From contig JADKJG010000003.1 in NCBI GenBank assembly GCA_016722375.1, positions 248,001 to 312,000 on the forward strand: a stretch of 64,000 bases of DNA, given 5' to 3'. Below are positions 54,335-62,598 of the stretch, one piece after another. Positions within the stretch are counted from its first letter, which is position 1; every line of letters begins with the position of its first letter. Both the position numbers and the translations under genes were made by a program. Below the pieces are notes generated by a model. The model did not search any database. It had not been told where the DNA came from and worked only from the letters and a program-made list of their open reading frames with translations. The DNA is from Bacteroidota bacterium. Lineage in GTDB: Bacteria > Bacteroidota > Bacteroidia > Chitinophagales > LD1.

Positions 54335-55371
54335 TTAGGGGGTTGGCTTGAAGTAGAAGTCTTTATATTGACGCAACAACTTACCGAAAACATAATATTG
54401 AATGATGGTTAGGTCTTTATCATTATTAATTAGCGCATGGTAATGCTCTAAATCGGAAGTCAATTCATTTCCCTTTTCATCAAACTGCACCTTGCTACGT
54501 TTGCTGATCGGCATAGGGAAAAGCTTGGTTTGATTCACCGATTTATCGGTACCGGTAACAGTGATTAAACAATATGGAGTTGAATGAATCAAAGAATCCT
54601 TTTTTGAATATTCATTGTCAAAGGCCTCTATAGAAACCGAAGAGTAAAAGCTGAGATATTGCCGGATGTATGCTTGACGATAGGCGTCGTTGATACGATA
54701 TTTTTCACTCAGGGGGGCGAGAACAAACGAATCAGTACTTATCCTATTTATCGAAAAGGAATTTTGCTCTGCTTCCGGATATTCTATACTTAGGGATTGA
54801 ATATCTTTTTCTGCATAATTAAATAGCATCTTGCTGCGCCAGGTTTCCTCATCTGTATTGAAGCGAAAAGTAACATGACCTCGAAACCCGGGTATATAAA
54901 TTATATGAGGACGAGCTAAGGCTTGCCATCTTTCTCTAATAGCAAATAGGTGCCCTTCCCATCAAGAGTAGGCCCCCCGACATAATAAGTTTTGATTGGG
55001 TTGCTTTCACCCGCTACATAAATTTCGGCCTTTACATTTTTTGCCATCAGTTCACGCAACACATTATCATGGGCCGAATAGGGAACCGGGCTGAGGATAG
55101 TCATTCTGGTTACAGCATCCATCAAACTTTGAATCAATTCTTCGCGCGCAGGAAATTTGTTGTTCACCATCCAGATGCCCTCTACCTTGGTGAGCAAAAT
55201 CTGTTTGTGATCAGAATCGGTGAGTACAATCTTGGATACATCGCTTGCGTCCTTAACCGCAAAGGCATCTTCCTTCATTTCAGAGGTGCCGGATGTTTTG
55301 TTATAAACGAACCAAGCACTTGCGCCAGCCAGAGCGAGAATCAATAAGATATAAGGCAAATATTTTTTCAT
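54335..55371 (-). CDS. DUF4340 protein next to gldG, frameshifted
   Basis: The first part has a membrane anchor (MKKYLPYILLILALAGASAWF) and the DUF4340 start (DVSKIVLTDSDHKQILLTKVEGIWMVN). It ends at KDGKP. The second part, from 54829, continues MLFNYAEKDIQSLSIEYP; followed upstream, the frame reads ARPHIIYIPGFRGHVTFRF. Adding one T near 54918 joins them as GKPLARPHIIYIPG, giving a protein of about 345 aa. DUF4340 genes often follow gldG-type ABC genes, as here, so it probably belongs to the same transport complex. Confidence 0.85.
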
Positions 55372-55409
55372 GAACTTCGTTTGAATTTCTACAGGATGAA
55401 TCAAACAGA

Positions 55410-57146
55410 TTATGATCCTGCGTATTTACGCTTTCGATAGAAATGAAAAACACCACCGAATAAAATCACTAGAAAAATTGGAATCGCCAGATTGATGATT
55501 TGCCACATCAATCGTTCCTCCTGTACTTTAACCGTATTCAGCAGCCGCAGTTTTACTTCCTTATTTCTGGTTTGAAGAATGCCGCTATCGTCCAATAGAT
55601 ATTCGATACAATTCAATATGAAATCTTTATTGGCAAACTGCTGTTTGGTAAACATATAATAGCCTAAAGGATATGCAGAGCTATCGTTGCGCAATTCGTT
55701 TCGAATGATGTCTCCATCTGAAATGACAATCATTTTGCTTCTGCCGCTCTTTTCAATGAACTTCAGATTCTTAACCGTATCGCTGGCTGCAAGAAATTCG
55801 GGCGAAAGGCGATTCTTGAAATCCGATTCAAATTCTCCTTCTAATAATACTGCCACAGGTAGGCGCGGTTGATTATAATATTCCGGATTGGGTTTTCCCT
55901 GAAGGATACCAAAATGAACTCTTGTTGGTGCTAATTGTGCCTTGGCATTATCGGTAGTGTGCAGTAAAATAGTTTTGCGTACTCCCGGATTCTTTACGGT
56001 ATCAATACTGCTGGCAAAATAGCTCGCTACCGGATCGAGGTTGCGCACGATGGGATGGATGTTGTCGGAAATCAACAAAGGAAAATAATACCAAGGGAAC
56101 ATTTCCGTTTGTGGTGCGTTGCCCATTTGCCCAACCACCAAAGGAATTTGATTGCACAGGTTGATGTCCTGAATTACATCTGTATTGATGCGTACTCCAT
56201 ATCTAAAGAGCATATCGTCCAGATTAAAATCATTGCCTGAAATAAACTGCCCTGTAGGATTCATCTTCAGGCTATCCATCGAGGCGTCCGTTCCATCTAA
56301 CAGCCAAAGCACCTTGCCTCCTCGCATGATGAACTGGTCAATTTTGTATTTATCCTTTTCATCAAAGGGGGCTCGTGGCTTTGCAATCACCGCCAATTCA
56401 AACCTTTCAGGAATGATATAGTTTTGTGTAATGTCTAAGGTCTTCACATCATAATGAAGCGAGGTAAGTGTTTGGCGAATGTCCGCAGTTTCCAATTCAG
56501 ACAGTTCATGATGACCGGTGATAAATGCGATACCCGGCGGGCGAAATTGAATCAGCTTTCGTATAGCATTGATGAATTTATATTCCAACAGTATTTCTGA
56601 ATTATTCAAAATCTGTTGGGGTGAAAAGCCCATTTGATTTTCAAGCAACTGCACCGGCATCTCTCTTCCGCCATAAGTAACGATGGCTCCGGGAAAAATT
56701 AGTTGTTGTTTGCTTTCAGTCTTGCTACGAGTCGTGAGATTGGTAGGCGCCAAGCCCTTCTCAAGTAAATCAGAGATGAGCGCTTTTCGTTCATCCAGGT
56801 TTTTTATGGCCATCGGATCAATAAACTCGTATTGAATGTTCTTTCCGCCGTAGGCACGAAATTCATCCAGTAAATTTTTGGTTGATTCTTTTAAACGGGT
56901 GAATCCTGCATTCAAATCACCATCCAAATATACCTTCACGGTTACTTCATCCTTCAGATGCTTCATCATATTAATTGATGGAGGAGATATGGAGTAACGC
57001 TTTTCAGAAGTTAGATCCAAACGAAAATGAAAGTAGAAGGACAGGACATTGAACAATATCAAGATGACAAGAAGCAGCCCTAATTGTATCAGTGCATCCT
57101 TGCGCCGGGTCATTCGACCTCCTTTAAGTACAGGTTTCTTTACCAT
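55410..57146 (-). CDS. gldG: GldG-type ABC transporter-associated protein
   Basis: A 578-aa protein with one N-terminal membrane helix (LIQLGLLLVILILFNVLSFYF), a large extracytoplasmic part of the ABC_transp_aux/GldG type (RYSISPPSINMMKHLKDEVTVKVYLDG, PPGIAFITGHHELSELE, LWLLDGTDASMD) and a C-terminal helix (LAIPIFLVILFGGVFHFY). GldF and GldG with the ATPase GldA form an ABC complex linked to gliding in Flavobacterium. GldA is not in the window. The gene overlaps gldF by 7 nt. Confidence 0.93.
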   Translation of the reverse strand: MVKKPVLKGGRMTRRKDALIQLGLLLVILILFNVLSFYFHFRLDLTSEKRYSISPPSINMMKHLKDEVTVKVYLDGDLNAGFTRLKESTKNLLDEFRAYGGKNIQYEFIDPMAIKNLDERKALISDLLEKGLAPTNLTTRSKTESKQQLIFPGAIVTYGGREMPVQLLENQMGFSPQQILNNSEILLEYKFINAIRKLIQFRPPGIAFITGHHELSELETADIRQTLTSLHYDVKTLDITQNYIIPERFELAVIAKPRAPFDEKDKYKIDQFIMRGGKVLWLLDGTDASMDSLKMNPTGQFISGNDFNLDDMLFRYGVRINTDVIQDINLCNQIPLVVGQMGNAPQTEMFPWYYFPLLISDNIHPIVRNLDPVASYFASSIDTVKNPGVRKTILLHTTDNAKAQLAPTRVHFGILQGKPNPEYYNQPRLPVAVLLEGEFESDFKNRLSPEFLAASDTVKNLKFIEKSGRSKMIVISDGDIIRNELRNDSSAYPLGYYMFTKQQFANKDFILNCIEYLLDDSGILQTRNKEVKLRLLNTVKVQEERLMWQIINLAIPIFLVILFGGVFHFYRKRKYAGS

Positions 57147-57871
57147 CTTCTACTGGCAAGCGCCGTTCGGGTAAACAGCAGGAACAAAGAAATTACACTA
57201 AGAAAATATACCACATCGCGGCTGTCTATCACTCCCTTGCCCATAGAATTGTAATGTGCGTTCAACCCGAAAGATTCTACCAGAAAATCATTTTTGCCGA
57301 CAAAGACACCAAATTGCGAAACGTAATCGAATACTAAATAGATAAAGAAGCAAAGAAACACCCCGGCTATGAATGCAACGATTTGGTTAGAAGTGATAGA
57401 AGAACAAAAGCAACCAATGGCCACAAACACAGCGCCCAGAAAAAACAAACCGAAATAAGAGCCGAGGATTCCCCCTATATCTACATTTCCGACAGGGGAG
57501 GCCAATTGATAAACGGTATAGAAATAAATGAAGGTGGGCAAGATGGAAATGAATACAAGCGCCAAAGCCGCAAAATATTTTCCCAACACAATATCCAGTT
57601 CCGTAACCGGTCGGGTAGCTAACAATTCAATAGTTCCTGTATTGATCTCTTCGGCGAATGACCTCATCGTAATAGCCGGAATCAGGAAAATGAAAATATA
57701 AGGAGCAATGCCGAAGAAAGAATCCAACGTGGCATAGCCGAAATCAAAAATATTGGTGTCGGGGAATACCCAATTGAAAAGACCCAACGTGAGTAAAAAA
57801 ACAATGATGGCGATATAGCCAATCAAGGAACTGAAAAACTGTCGGACTTCTTTTTTAAAGATGGCGTACAT
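57140..57871 (-). CDS. gldF: GldF-type ABC transporter permease
   Basis: A 243-aa permease with six hydrophobic segments. The family opening is MYAIFKKEVRQFFSSLIGYIA, and PAITMRSFAEEINTGTIELLATRPVT is the ABC-2 coupling region. ATG 57871 is preferred to 57886. It is first of gldF-gldG-DUF4340, with overlapping or closely spaced genes. Confidence 0.93.
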   Translation of the reverse strand: MYAIFKKEVRQFFSSLIGYIAIIVFLLTLGLFNWVFPDTNIFDFGYATLDSFFGIAPYIFIFLIPAITMRSFAEEINTGTIELLATRPVTELDIVLGKYFAALALVFISILPTFIYFYTVYQLASPVGNVDIGGILGSYFGLFFLGAVFVAIGCFCSSITSNQIVAFIAGVFLCFFIYLVFDYVSQFGVFVGKNDFLVESFGLNAHYNSMGKGVIDSRDVVYFLSVISLFLLFTRTALASRRW

Positions 57872-57920
57872 AGCGGCGGACGGCAAAAATAAGCGAATCG
57901 GTCAATCGTTTTTTAATCGT

Positions 57921-57949
57921 TTGCTTTTTAGAATGAATTTTTACATTTG
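57921..57949 (+). promoter_or_regulatory. Promoter of the T9SS cargo gene
   Basis: TTG (57921-57923), 18 nt, TACATTTG (57942-57949) matches the Bacteroidota consensus. The start codon follows 37 nt later. Confidence 0.65.
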
Positions 57950-57986
57950 CCACTCAAAATATTTTTAACTAAAACAAAAGAAGATA

Positions 57987-58892
57987 ATGAAAACAAAAAT
58001 TACACTTTTAGCGCTGATGCTTGTTGCATTTGGTTTTACCAATGGACAGGCTTGGCAGGTACAAAATGGTGGCTTTGAAACTTGGACAAATCCGCTTGCT
58101 CCAGATGGATGGTGCACTTTAGAATCTATTTTCGATCCGGTTGCTCCTGGTCTTATTGTTGGCTTTTCTTCTAAAGACACGATTAATCCTTACTCAGGTA
58201 CTTCTTCCATTAGACTTTCTACAGATTCAGTTACAACTCCTAGTGGCAAAGCGGTTCAAGGTGGTTTGGTTTCATTAGGTACAGGTGCCTATACCGGTAC
58301 AGGAGTCACCTTCACTGGTATTTCATTCCCTTTTAGACCCGATACGCTAAGTTTCGCCTACAAATATTCCACAGCGAATATTGATACGGCTTTCTTGAAT
58401 CTATCTTTCAAAGCTGGAGGTGCTTCGCTTATTAACGGGGCGATTATTTTGAATGATACAACTTCTACGTGGTCTCCAAGTTATGTGCCTTTAACAAACA
58501 TTTATGCTACCAGCGCCGTTCCTACTGAAATGTATATCCAATTCGGATCGAGCATTGGTACCGGTGGAAGCAAAGGTTCTGTGTTTAATGTAGATGGCGT
58601 TAGTTTTGGTTATGTAAATGTTCCAACTTTGGTTGAAGAAATTAAGAGCAATGTAACTACCTCTGTTTATCCTAACCCTTCTAAGAATCTAGTGAATGTT
58701 TCGGTAAGCGAACTTCATAGCCAAGCTATGATTATGGTATTCGATATCACTGGCAGAGTGGTAAAGCACCAGTTCATGGATGGCTCTACGCACCAATTCA
58801 ATGTAAGCACTTGGGCTGAAGGTCTGTACAGCTTCTCTATCATCGAAGAAGGCAAAGTAATTACCAAAGGCAGATTTACTGTAGCTAAGTAA
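57987..58892 (+). CDS. Secreted protein with type A T9SS sorting domain
   Basis: A 301-aa protein: signal peptide (MKTKITLLALMLVAFGFTNGQA), a jelly-roll-like body with many Thr/Ser and GTG repeats (NGGFETWTNPLAPDGW...), and a C-terminal type A sorting domain (VYPNPSKNLVNVSV, MVFDITGRVVKH, WAEGLYSFSIIEEGKVITKGRFTV). The sorting domain directs export through the T9SS encoded at 36.7-42.5 kb. The body may bind carbohydrate, but I see no catalytic motif. It is intact, with promoter and terminator. Confidence 0.93.
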   Translation: MKTKITLLALMLVAFGFTNGQAWQVQNGGFETWTNPLAPDGWCTLESIFDPVAPGLIVGFSSKDTINPYSGTSSIRLSTDSVTTPSGKAVQGGLVSLGTGAYTGTGVTFTGISFPFRPDTLSFAYKYSTANIDTAFLNLSFKAGGASLINGAIILNDTTSTWSPSYVPLTNIYATSAVPTEMYIQFGSSIGTGGSKGSVFNVDGVSFGYVNVPTLVEEIKSNVTTSVYPNPSKNLVNVSVSELHSQAMIMVFDITGRVVKHQFMDGSTHQFNVSTWAEGLYSFSIIEEGKVITKGRFTVAK

Positions 58893-58912
58893 TTAGTCAA
58901 TCTATATTCTTT

Positions 58913-58946
58913 AAAAAACCTTCCCGGGATTCCGGGAAGGTTTTTT
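58913..58946 (+). terminator. Intrinsic terminator of the T9SS cargo gene
   Basis: A perfect 15-bp stem (AAAAAACCTTCCCGG and its complement) ends in TTTTTTT. The A run opposite may let it work in both directions. Confidence 0.95.
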
Positions 58947-58978
58947 TATGCCTGGAGTTCAATCCAAATAGTTTTTAG

Positions 58979-59028
58979 GATAGCCGAAAGCTATATTCTT
59001 GAAGGACGTAGGCGCATCTAAGCCCAGA
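58979..59028. repeat. Dispersed stem-loop repeat, copy 2
   Basis: A hairpin ATAGC/GCTAT is followed by CTTGAAGGACGTAGGCGC and CTAAGCCCAGA. It matches 2865-2914 in order and spacing with about a quarter of the bases changed. It lies 16 nt beyond the stop of a minus-strand pseudogene. Confidence 0.55.
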
Positions 59029-59043
59029 GGAGGAGAAAGAGAC

Positions 59044-59806
59044 TTATTTGCAATAACTCATCCCTGCAATAGTTATGTAGACTGACAAGGTGTCATCTAT
59101 ATTGTATTTTTCAAACAAGGCCCTTTTTCCTTGCTTATAAAGTTTGCTTTGATACTCGGAATGATTTATTCCAAAATCGGGATACTTAATGTCCGCTTGT
59201 TTAATTGTTGTTCCTTCCAAGTCATAAAGTGTTTTGTAAATAAAGCAAATGTCTGTGTTTCGCTTTTTAAAATAGTCGGCTAGTTCTTCTTGTTTTTTTT
59301 CTTCAGCCGACTTTATATTGTCAATTGCACCTTCCTTAGCTTTTAGCTGAAGGTCGTTAAAGCTAATTCTTGGGAGATTGTCAGAAGGGGTTTTACTTAG
59401 CATTGCTATCCATGCTTCGGGCATATTCGTCGCTTTGTCAATGCTTGTAAAGAGATAGATGGCAATAACGGTTGGTGAGGAAAGTTTTGAAGTTGCTATA
59501 ACCTTCTAAGCTACTGTATATCTGGTTCAAAATTCCTGATAGCTTTGCTTCTGAAACTGTGTCTGTTGTCAAGTAAGCACGACATATCCACCTGTGCTTT
59601 GCGACTTCTTTCCGATGATTCAGTCTTTAGGATTTTGTACGTTGCAAATTGCTCTTGCTTGATTTTTTTTCAGTTACTACTTGTTTATCTTCTTTAGACA
59701 TGTTGTTAGTGGATTTGGTGTCGCCACAAGAAAACAGCCCTGTCATCAAAATAAAACAAAGAAGTTTATTTAATGTTCCCTTCGCCATTACTGTTGTTTT
59801 GTTCAT
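59044..59806 (-). pseudogene. Lipoprotein of unknown function, multiple frameshifts
   Basis: The start MNKTTVMAKGTLNKLLCFILMTGLFSCGD is a lipoprotein signal. After KQVVTEKK, at an A8 run (59670-59663), the frame must change to read IKQEQFATYKILKTESSERS. It must change again before TVIAIYLFTSIDKATNMPEAW near 59470, after which the last 126 residues are open to 59044 (...ISFNDLQLKAKEG...). The tail contains alternating charged helices. I do not recognise the family. It is either a decaying gene or several sequence errors. Confidence 0.68.
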
Positions 59807-59958
59807 CTAATGAAAATAAACATTTTACCACCGAAACGGCCTATATATATGTATAGGCTACCCTTTTGAATTTTTCCAACCATTTTTATTTTAGCGACCT
59901 ACTTCGTTCATTGAATTATGATGAGCATAGAAGAAGAGCAGCCGCTTCTTCTATAAAA

Positions 59959-60147
59959 CTGCCGGAATCTATATTGAAGTCGTAAGAATCTTAATTAAGT
60001 TTGGAGGAATCTCAATTGAGTTTGGAGGAATCTTAATGGAGCTTTTCAGAATCTGCTATCAGATTTTGATTTTCTCAATTAAGATTGAAAGAGTCTTGAT
60101 TGAGTTTAGAGGAATCTTAATGGAGTTTTTTGGAATCTGCTATCAGA
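59959..60147. repeat. 21-bp-period tandem array E
   Basis: Nine units of exactly 21 bp, no indels. Units contain GGAATCT and a dyad such as CTCAATTGAG or CTTAATTAAG; two units instead carry ATCTGCTATCAGAT, which is also a dyad. A decayed tenth unit may follow. The array lies in the gene-free stretch 59807-60371 between divergent genes; the remainder of that stretch shows nothing I can name. Confidence 0.9.
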
Positions 60148-60371
60148 TTTACATGCTTTGATAAAGACTTCGGGCAGCGTGAATAAAGTTTTTTATCGTC
60201 TAAATTTGGTTGTGTTTTGTCTATGAGAAATAGCTTTAAATAAGCATCGCCATAAAACTTTAGTGAAACCTTTTATTATCTTCCTACGTAAACAATGGCA
60301 TGAATAATAAACAACAAAGCGGCCGGAGCGCAAGGCGCAAAACCCGCAACTTAAGAAGGCATAGTGCCTAG

Positions 60372-60989
60372 TTGATTTTTCTCTTTATTTCTAAACTGGC
60401 ACTGAGTGACCTGAGTGTGTCGGCCAAAATCACGAAAGCGAGACGCATCGTGACTATGTCCACCGGCAACCCTAACGTCCCTTCACCCACTCCAACGCTT
60501 GCGGATATCACCATCGCTGTTGATGCGCTGGCAGAAGCGGAGGAGTGGATGCCCGGCACGAAGGCGCAAACCATCGAGCGCAATAACCGCGAGAAGGCTT
60601 TGGACACCTTGTTGGTCAGATATCAGCGGTACGTAGAGTTTACGGCTGATGGCGATCCGGGCATCGTATTAAGCACCGGTATTGATATTCGCGACGCGAA
60701 CTCACCGGTGGGTATTCTTGAGATTCCTTCTGATTTCAGCGCTATAAACACCCGCGTGAAAAAGCAGGTGAAGCTGAAGTGGAAGCCGGTCAAGAAAAGA
60801 ATATCTTATGTGGTCGAGTATACAATTGACCCTATTGGCGACGGTCCTTTTTTTAATGTGGAGTGCACCAGAGCAGCCATTTCGCTGAACGGATTGAATA
60901 GCGATGTGAAGTATTACTTCCGCGTAGCAACCATCAGCACAGCAGGCTCAAGCGGCTTCACTGAATGGATGCCTTGCCGTCCTAATTAA
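60372..60989 (+). CDS. Fibronectin type III domain protein (paralogue)
   Basis: A 205-aa protein related to 35905-36525: STGNPNVPSPTPTLADITIAVDALAEAE is the conserved opening and an Fn3 fold closes it (KLKWKPVKKRISYVVEYT, LNGLNSDVKYYFRVATISTAGSSGF). The start is uncertain. The frame opens after TAG at 60369 with TTG at 60372 and has no ATG before the conserved region; the family text really starts near KLALSDLSVSAKITKARR. A non-ATG start or a lost base upstream is possible. A terminator follows. Confidence 0.82.
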   Translation: MIFLFISKLALSDLSVSAKITKARRIVTMSTGNPNVPSPTPTLADITIAVDALAEAEEWMPGTKAQTIERNNREKALDTLLVRYQRYVEFTADGDPGIVLSTGIDIRDANSPVGILEIPSDFSAINTRVKKQVKLKWKPVKKRISYVVEYTIDPIGDGPFFNVECTRAAISLNGLNSDVKYYFRVATISTAGSSGFTEWMPCRPN

Positions 60990-61011
60990 TCGGAACTTAT
61001 TTTCTTAACAG

Positions 61012-61041
61012 AAGGCGCTCCCTCGGGGAAGCGCCTTTTTT
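61012..61041 (+). terminator. Intrinsic terminator after the second Fn3 gene
   Basis: AAGGCGCT (61012-61019) pairs with AGCGCCTT (61030-61037), followed by TTTTT. It lies between the convergent Fn3 and rlmD genes. Confidence 0.85.
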
Positions 61042-62449
61042 ATTTCAACTCCAGCCTCACCACATTTTCAATGTGCGTGGTATGCGGAAACATATCTACC
61101 GGTTGCACTCTGGTGACTTTGTATTTTTCAGAAAGCAACTGTAGGTCGCGCGCTTGCGTAGCGGGATTGCAACTGACATAAACAATGCGCGGCGCTTCTA
61201 GCCCAAGCAAAGTTTTAATTACATCATCATGCATCCCTGCGCGCGGAGGATCAGTAATCACTACATCCGGTTTTCCGTTTGCTTTGATAAAATCATCTTG
61301 CAACACCATGCGAACATCGCCGGCATAAAACGAGCAGTTGACTACCCCATTCATTTTTGCATTTTCTTTAGCATCTTCAATGGCTGCAGCTATTTGCTCA
61401 ATACCGACTACCTTTTTGCAGGAACCGGAAACATAGATAGCTATGCTGCCTACGCCGGTATATAAATCATAGACCACATCACCCTCCTTCAAGCCAGCAA
61501 AGTCTTTCGTTATATCGTATAGTCGTTTTGCTTGTACTGAATTGGTTTGAAAAAAACTCTTGGGTCCTATCTTAAATTGGTAATCACCCAAACGCTCTGT
61601 GATATGGTCTTTCCCTTTATAGACGATGGTGTCCAGGTCATAGATGGTATCGTTTCGTTTTGAATTGATGACATATTGAAGAGAGGTGATTTCGGGAAAC
61701 TCAGCCATCAGAAAATCAAGCAAGGCATAGATTTTCGTTTCGTCTTTTTCAAAGAAACTAATCAGCACCAACAGTTCGCCGGTGGTGGTTGTGCGGATAA
61801 GCAAATTTCGGAGTAAGCCGTTTTGTGCTTTCAAATTGAAGAACGTATATCCGTTTTGGACGGCAAACTCTTTCACTGCCAAGCGAATAGAATTGGAAGG
61901 GTCTGCTTGCAAATAGCACCGGTCTATATCAATGACCCCGGAAAAGCTATCGGGCACGTGAAACCCTAAGGCATTGCGATGTTCAAAAGTCGCGCCACTA
62001 TTTATTTCTTCTTCGGTCAGCCAACGCCGGTCAGTGAAAGTGAATTCTAATTTATTGCGGTAGTAGAAATTATTCTCAGCACCTAACACATCGGGAATAG
62101 GAGGGAATTCAATCTTTCCAATTCTGGAAAAAGCATCTTCCACAATCTGTTTCTTGAATTGCAGTTGGGCGTTATAATCAATATGTTGCCATTTGCAGCC
62201 GCCGCAAACACCAAAGTGAGAGCATACAGGCTCCGTGCGTAGCGCTGAAGACTGTTTTAATTCTTTAATCACCGCCTCCGAATAGTTCTTCCGGCTCTTC
62301 CTGAGTTCGATATCTGCCACATCGCCAGGAACGGATAAGCCGGTGAAGATTACTTTACCATCTATCTTTGAAATGCCCTTTCCTTCGGCAGACATGCCCT
62401 GAATGGCGACATCCTGCCATATTTTCCTTTCCTGATTTTTTTTGCCCAT
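61040..62449 (-). CDS. rlmD: 23S rRNA (uracil-C5)-methyltransferase RlmD
   Basis: A 469-aa enzyme that methylates U1939 (or U747 in RlmCD types) of 23S rRNA. A TRAM domain (residues 10-65) is followed by the iron-sulfur motif CSHFGVCGGCKWQH, SAM motif VYDLYTGVGSIAIYV, ITDPPRAGMHDDV and the catalytic Cys in IVYVSCNPATQARDL. The frame opens at 62509, but ATG 62449 (MGKKNQERKIWQDV) is the family start. Confidence 0.94.
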   Translation of the reverse strand: MGKKNQERKIWQDVAIQGMSAEGKGISKIDGKVIFTGLSVPGDVADIELRKSRKNYSEAVIKELKQSSALRTEPVCSHFGVCGGCKWQHIDYNAQLQFKKQIVEDAFSRIGKIEFPPIPDVLGAENNFYYRNKLEFTFTDRRWLTEEEINSGATFEHRNALGFHVPDSFSGVIDIDRCYLQADPSNSIRLAVKEFAVQNGYTFFNLKAQNGLLRNLLIRTTTTGELLVLISFFEKDETKIYALLDFLMAEFPEITSLQYVINSKRNDTIYDLDTIVYKGKDHITERLGDYQFKIGPKSFFQTNSVQAKRLYDITKDFAGLKEGDVVYDLYTGVGSIAIYVSGSCKKVVGIEQIAAAIEDAKENAKMNGVVNCSFYAGDVRMVLQDDFIKANGKPDVVITDPPRAGMHDDVIKTLLGLEAPRIVYVSCNPATQARDLQLLSEKYKVTRVQPVDMFPHTTHIENVVRLELK

Positions 62450-62598
62450 TGCGCGCCGAAAATAACAGAAATGTAGGCGGTCAGGTCGAAATATTAGAAG
62501 AAAAGACACGTTTTGCTCACTGTTAAAAGATTTTAACTTCGCCCAGTTTTAATGGCAACTTTCAATATTTGCGACCATAATACTTAAACCGATTTTAA

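Noticed and set aside
9114..60147. 21-bp arrays as CRISPR
   Set aside because: Units are contiguous with no unique spacers, units vary between copies, and no cas genes are present.
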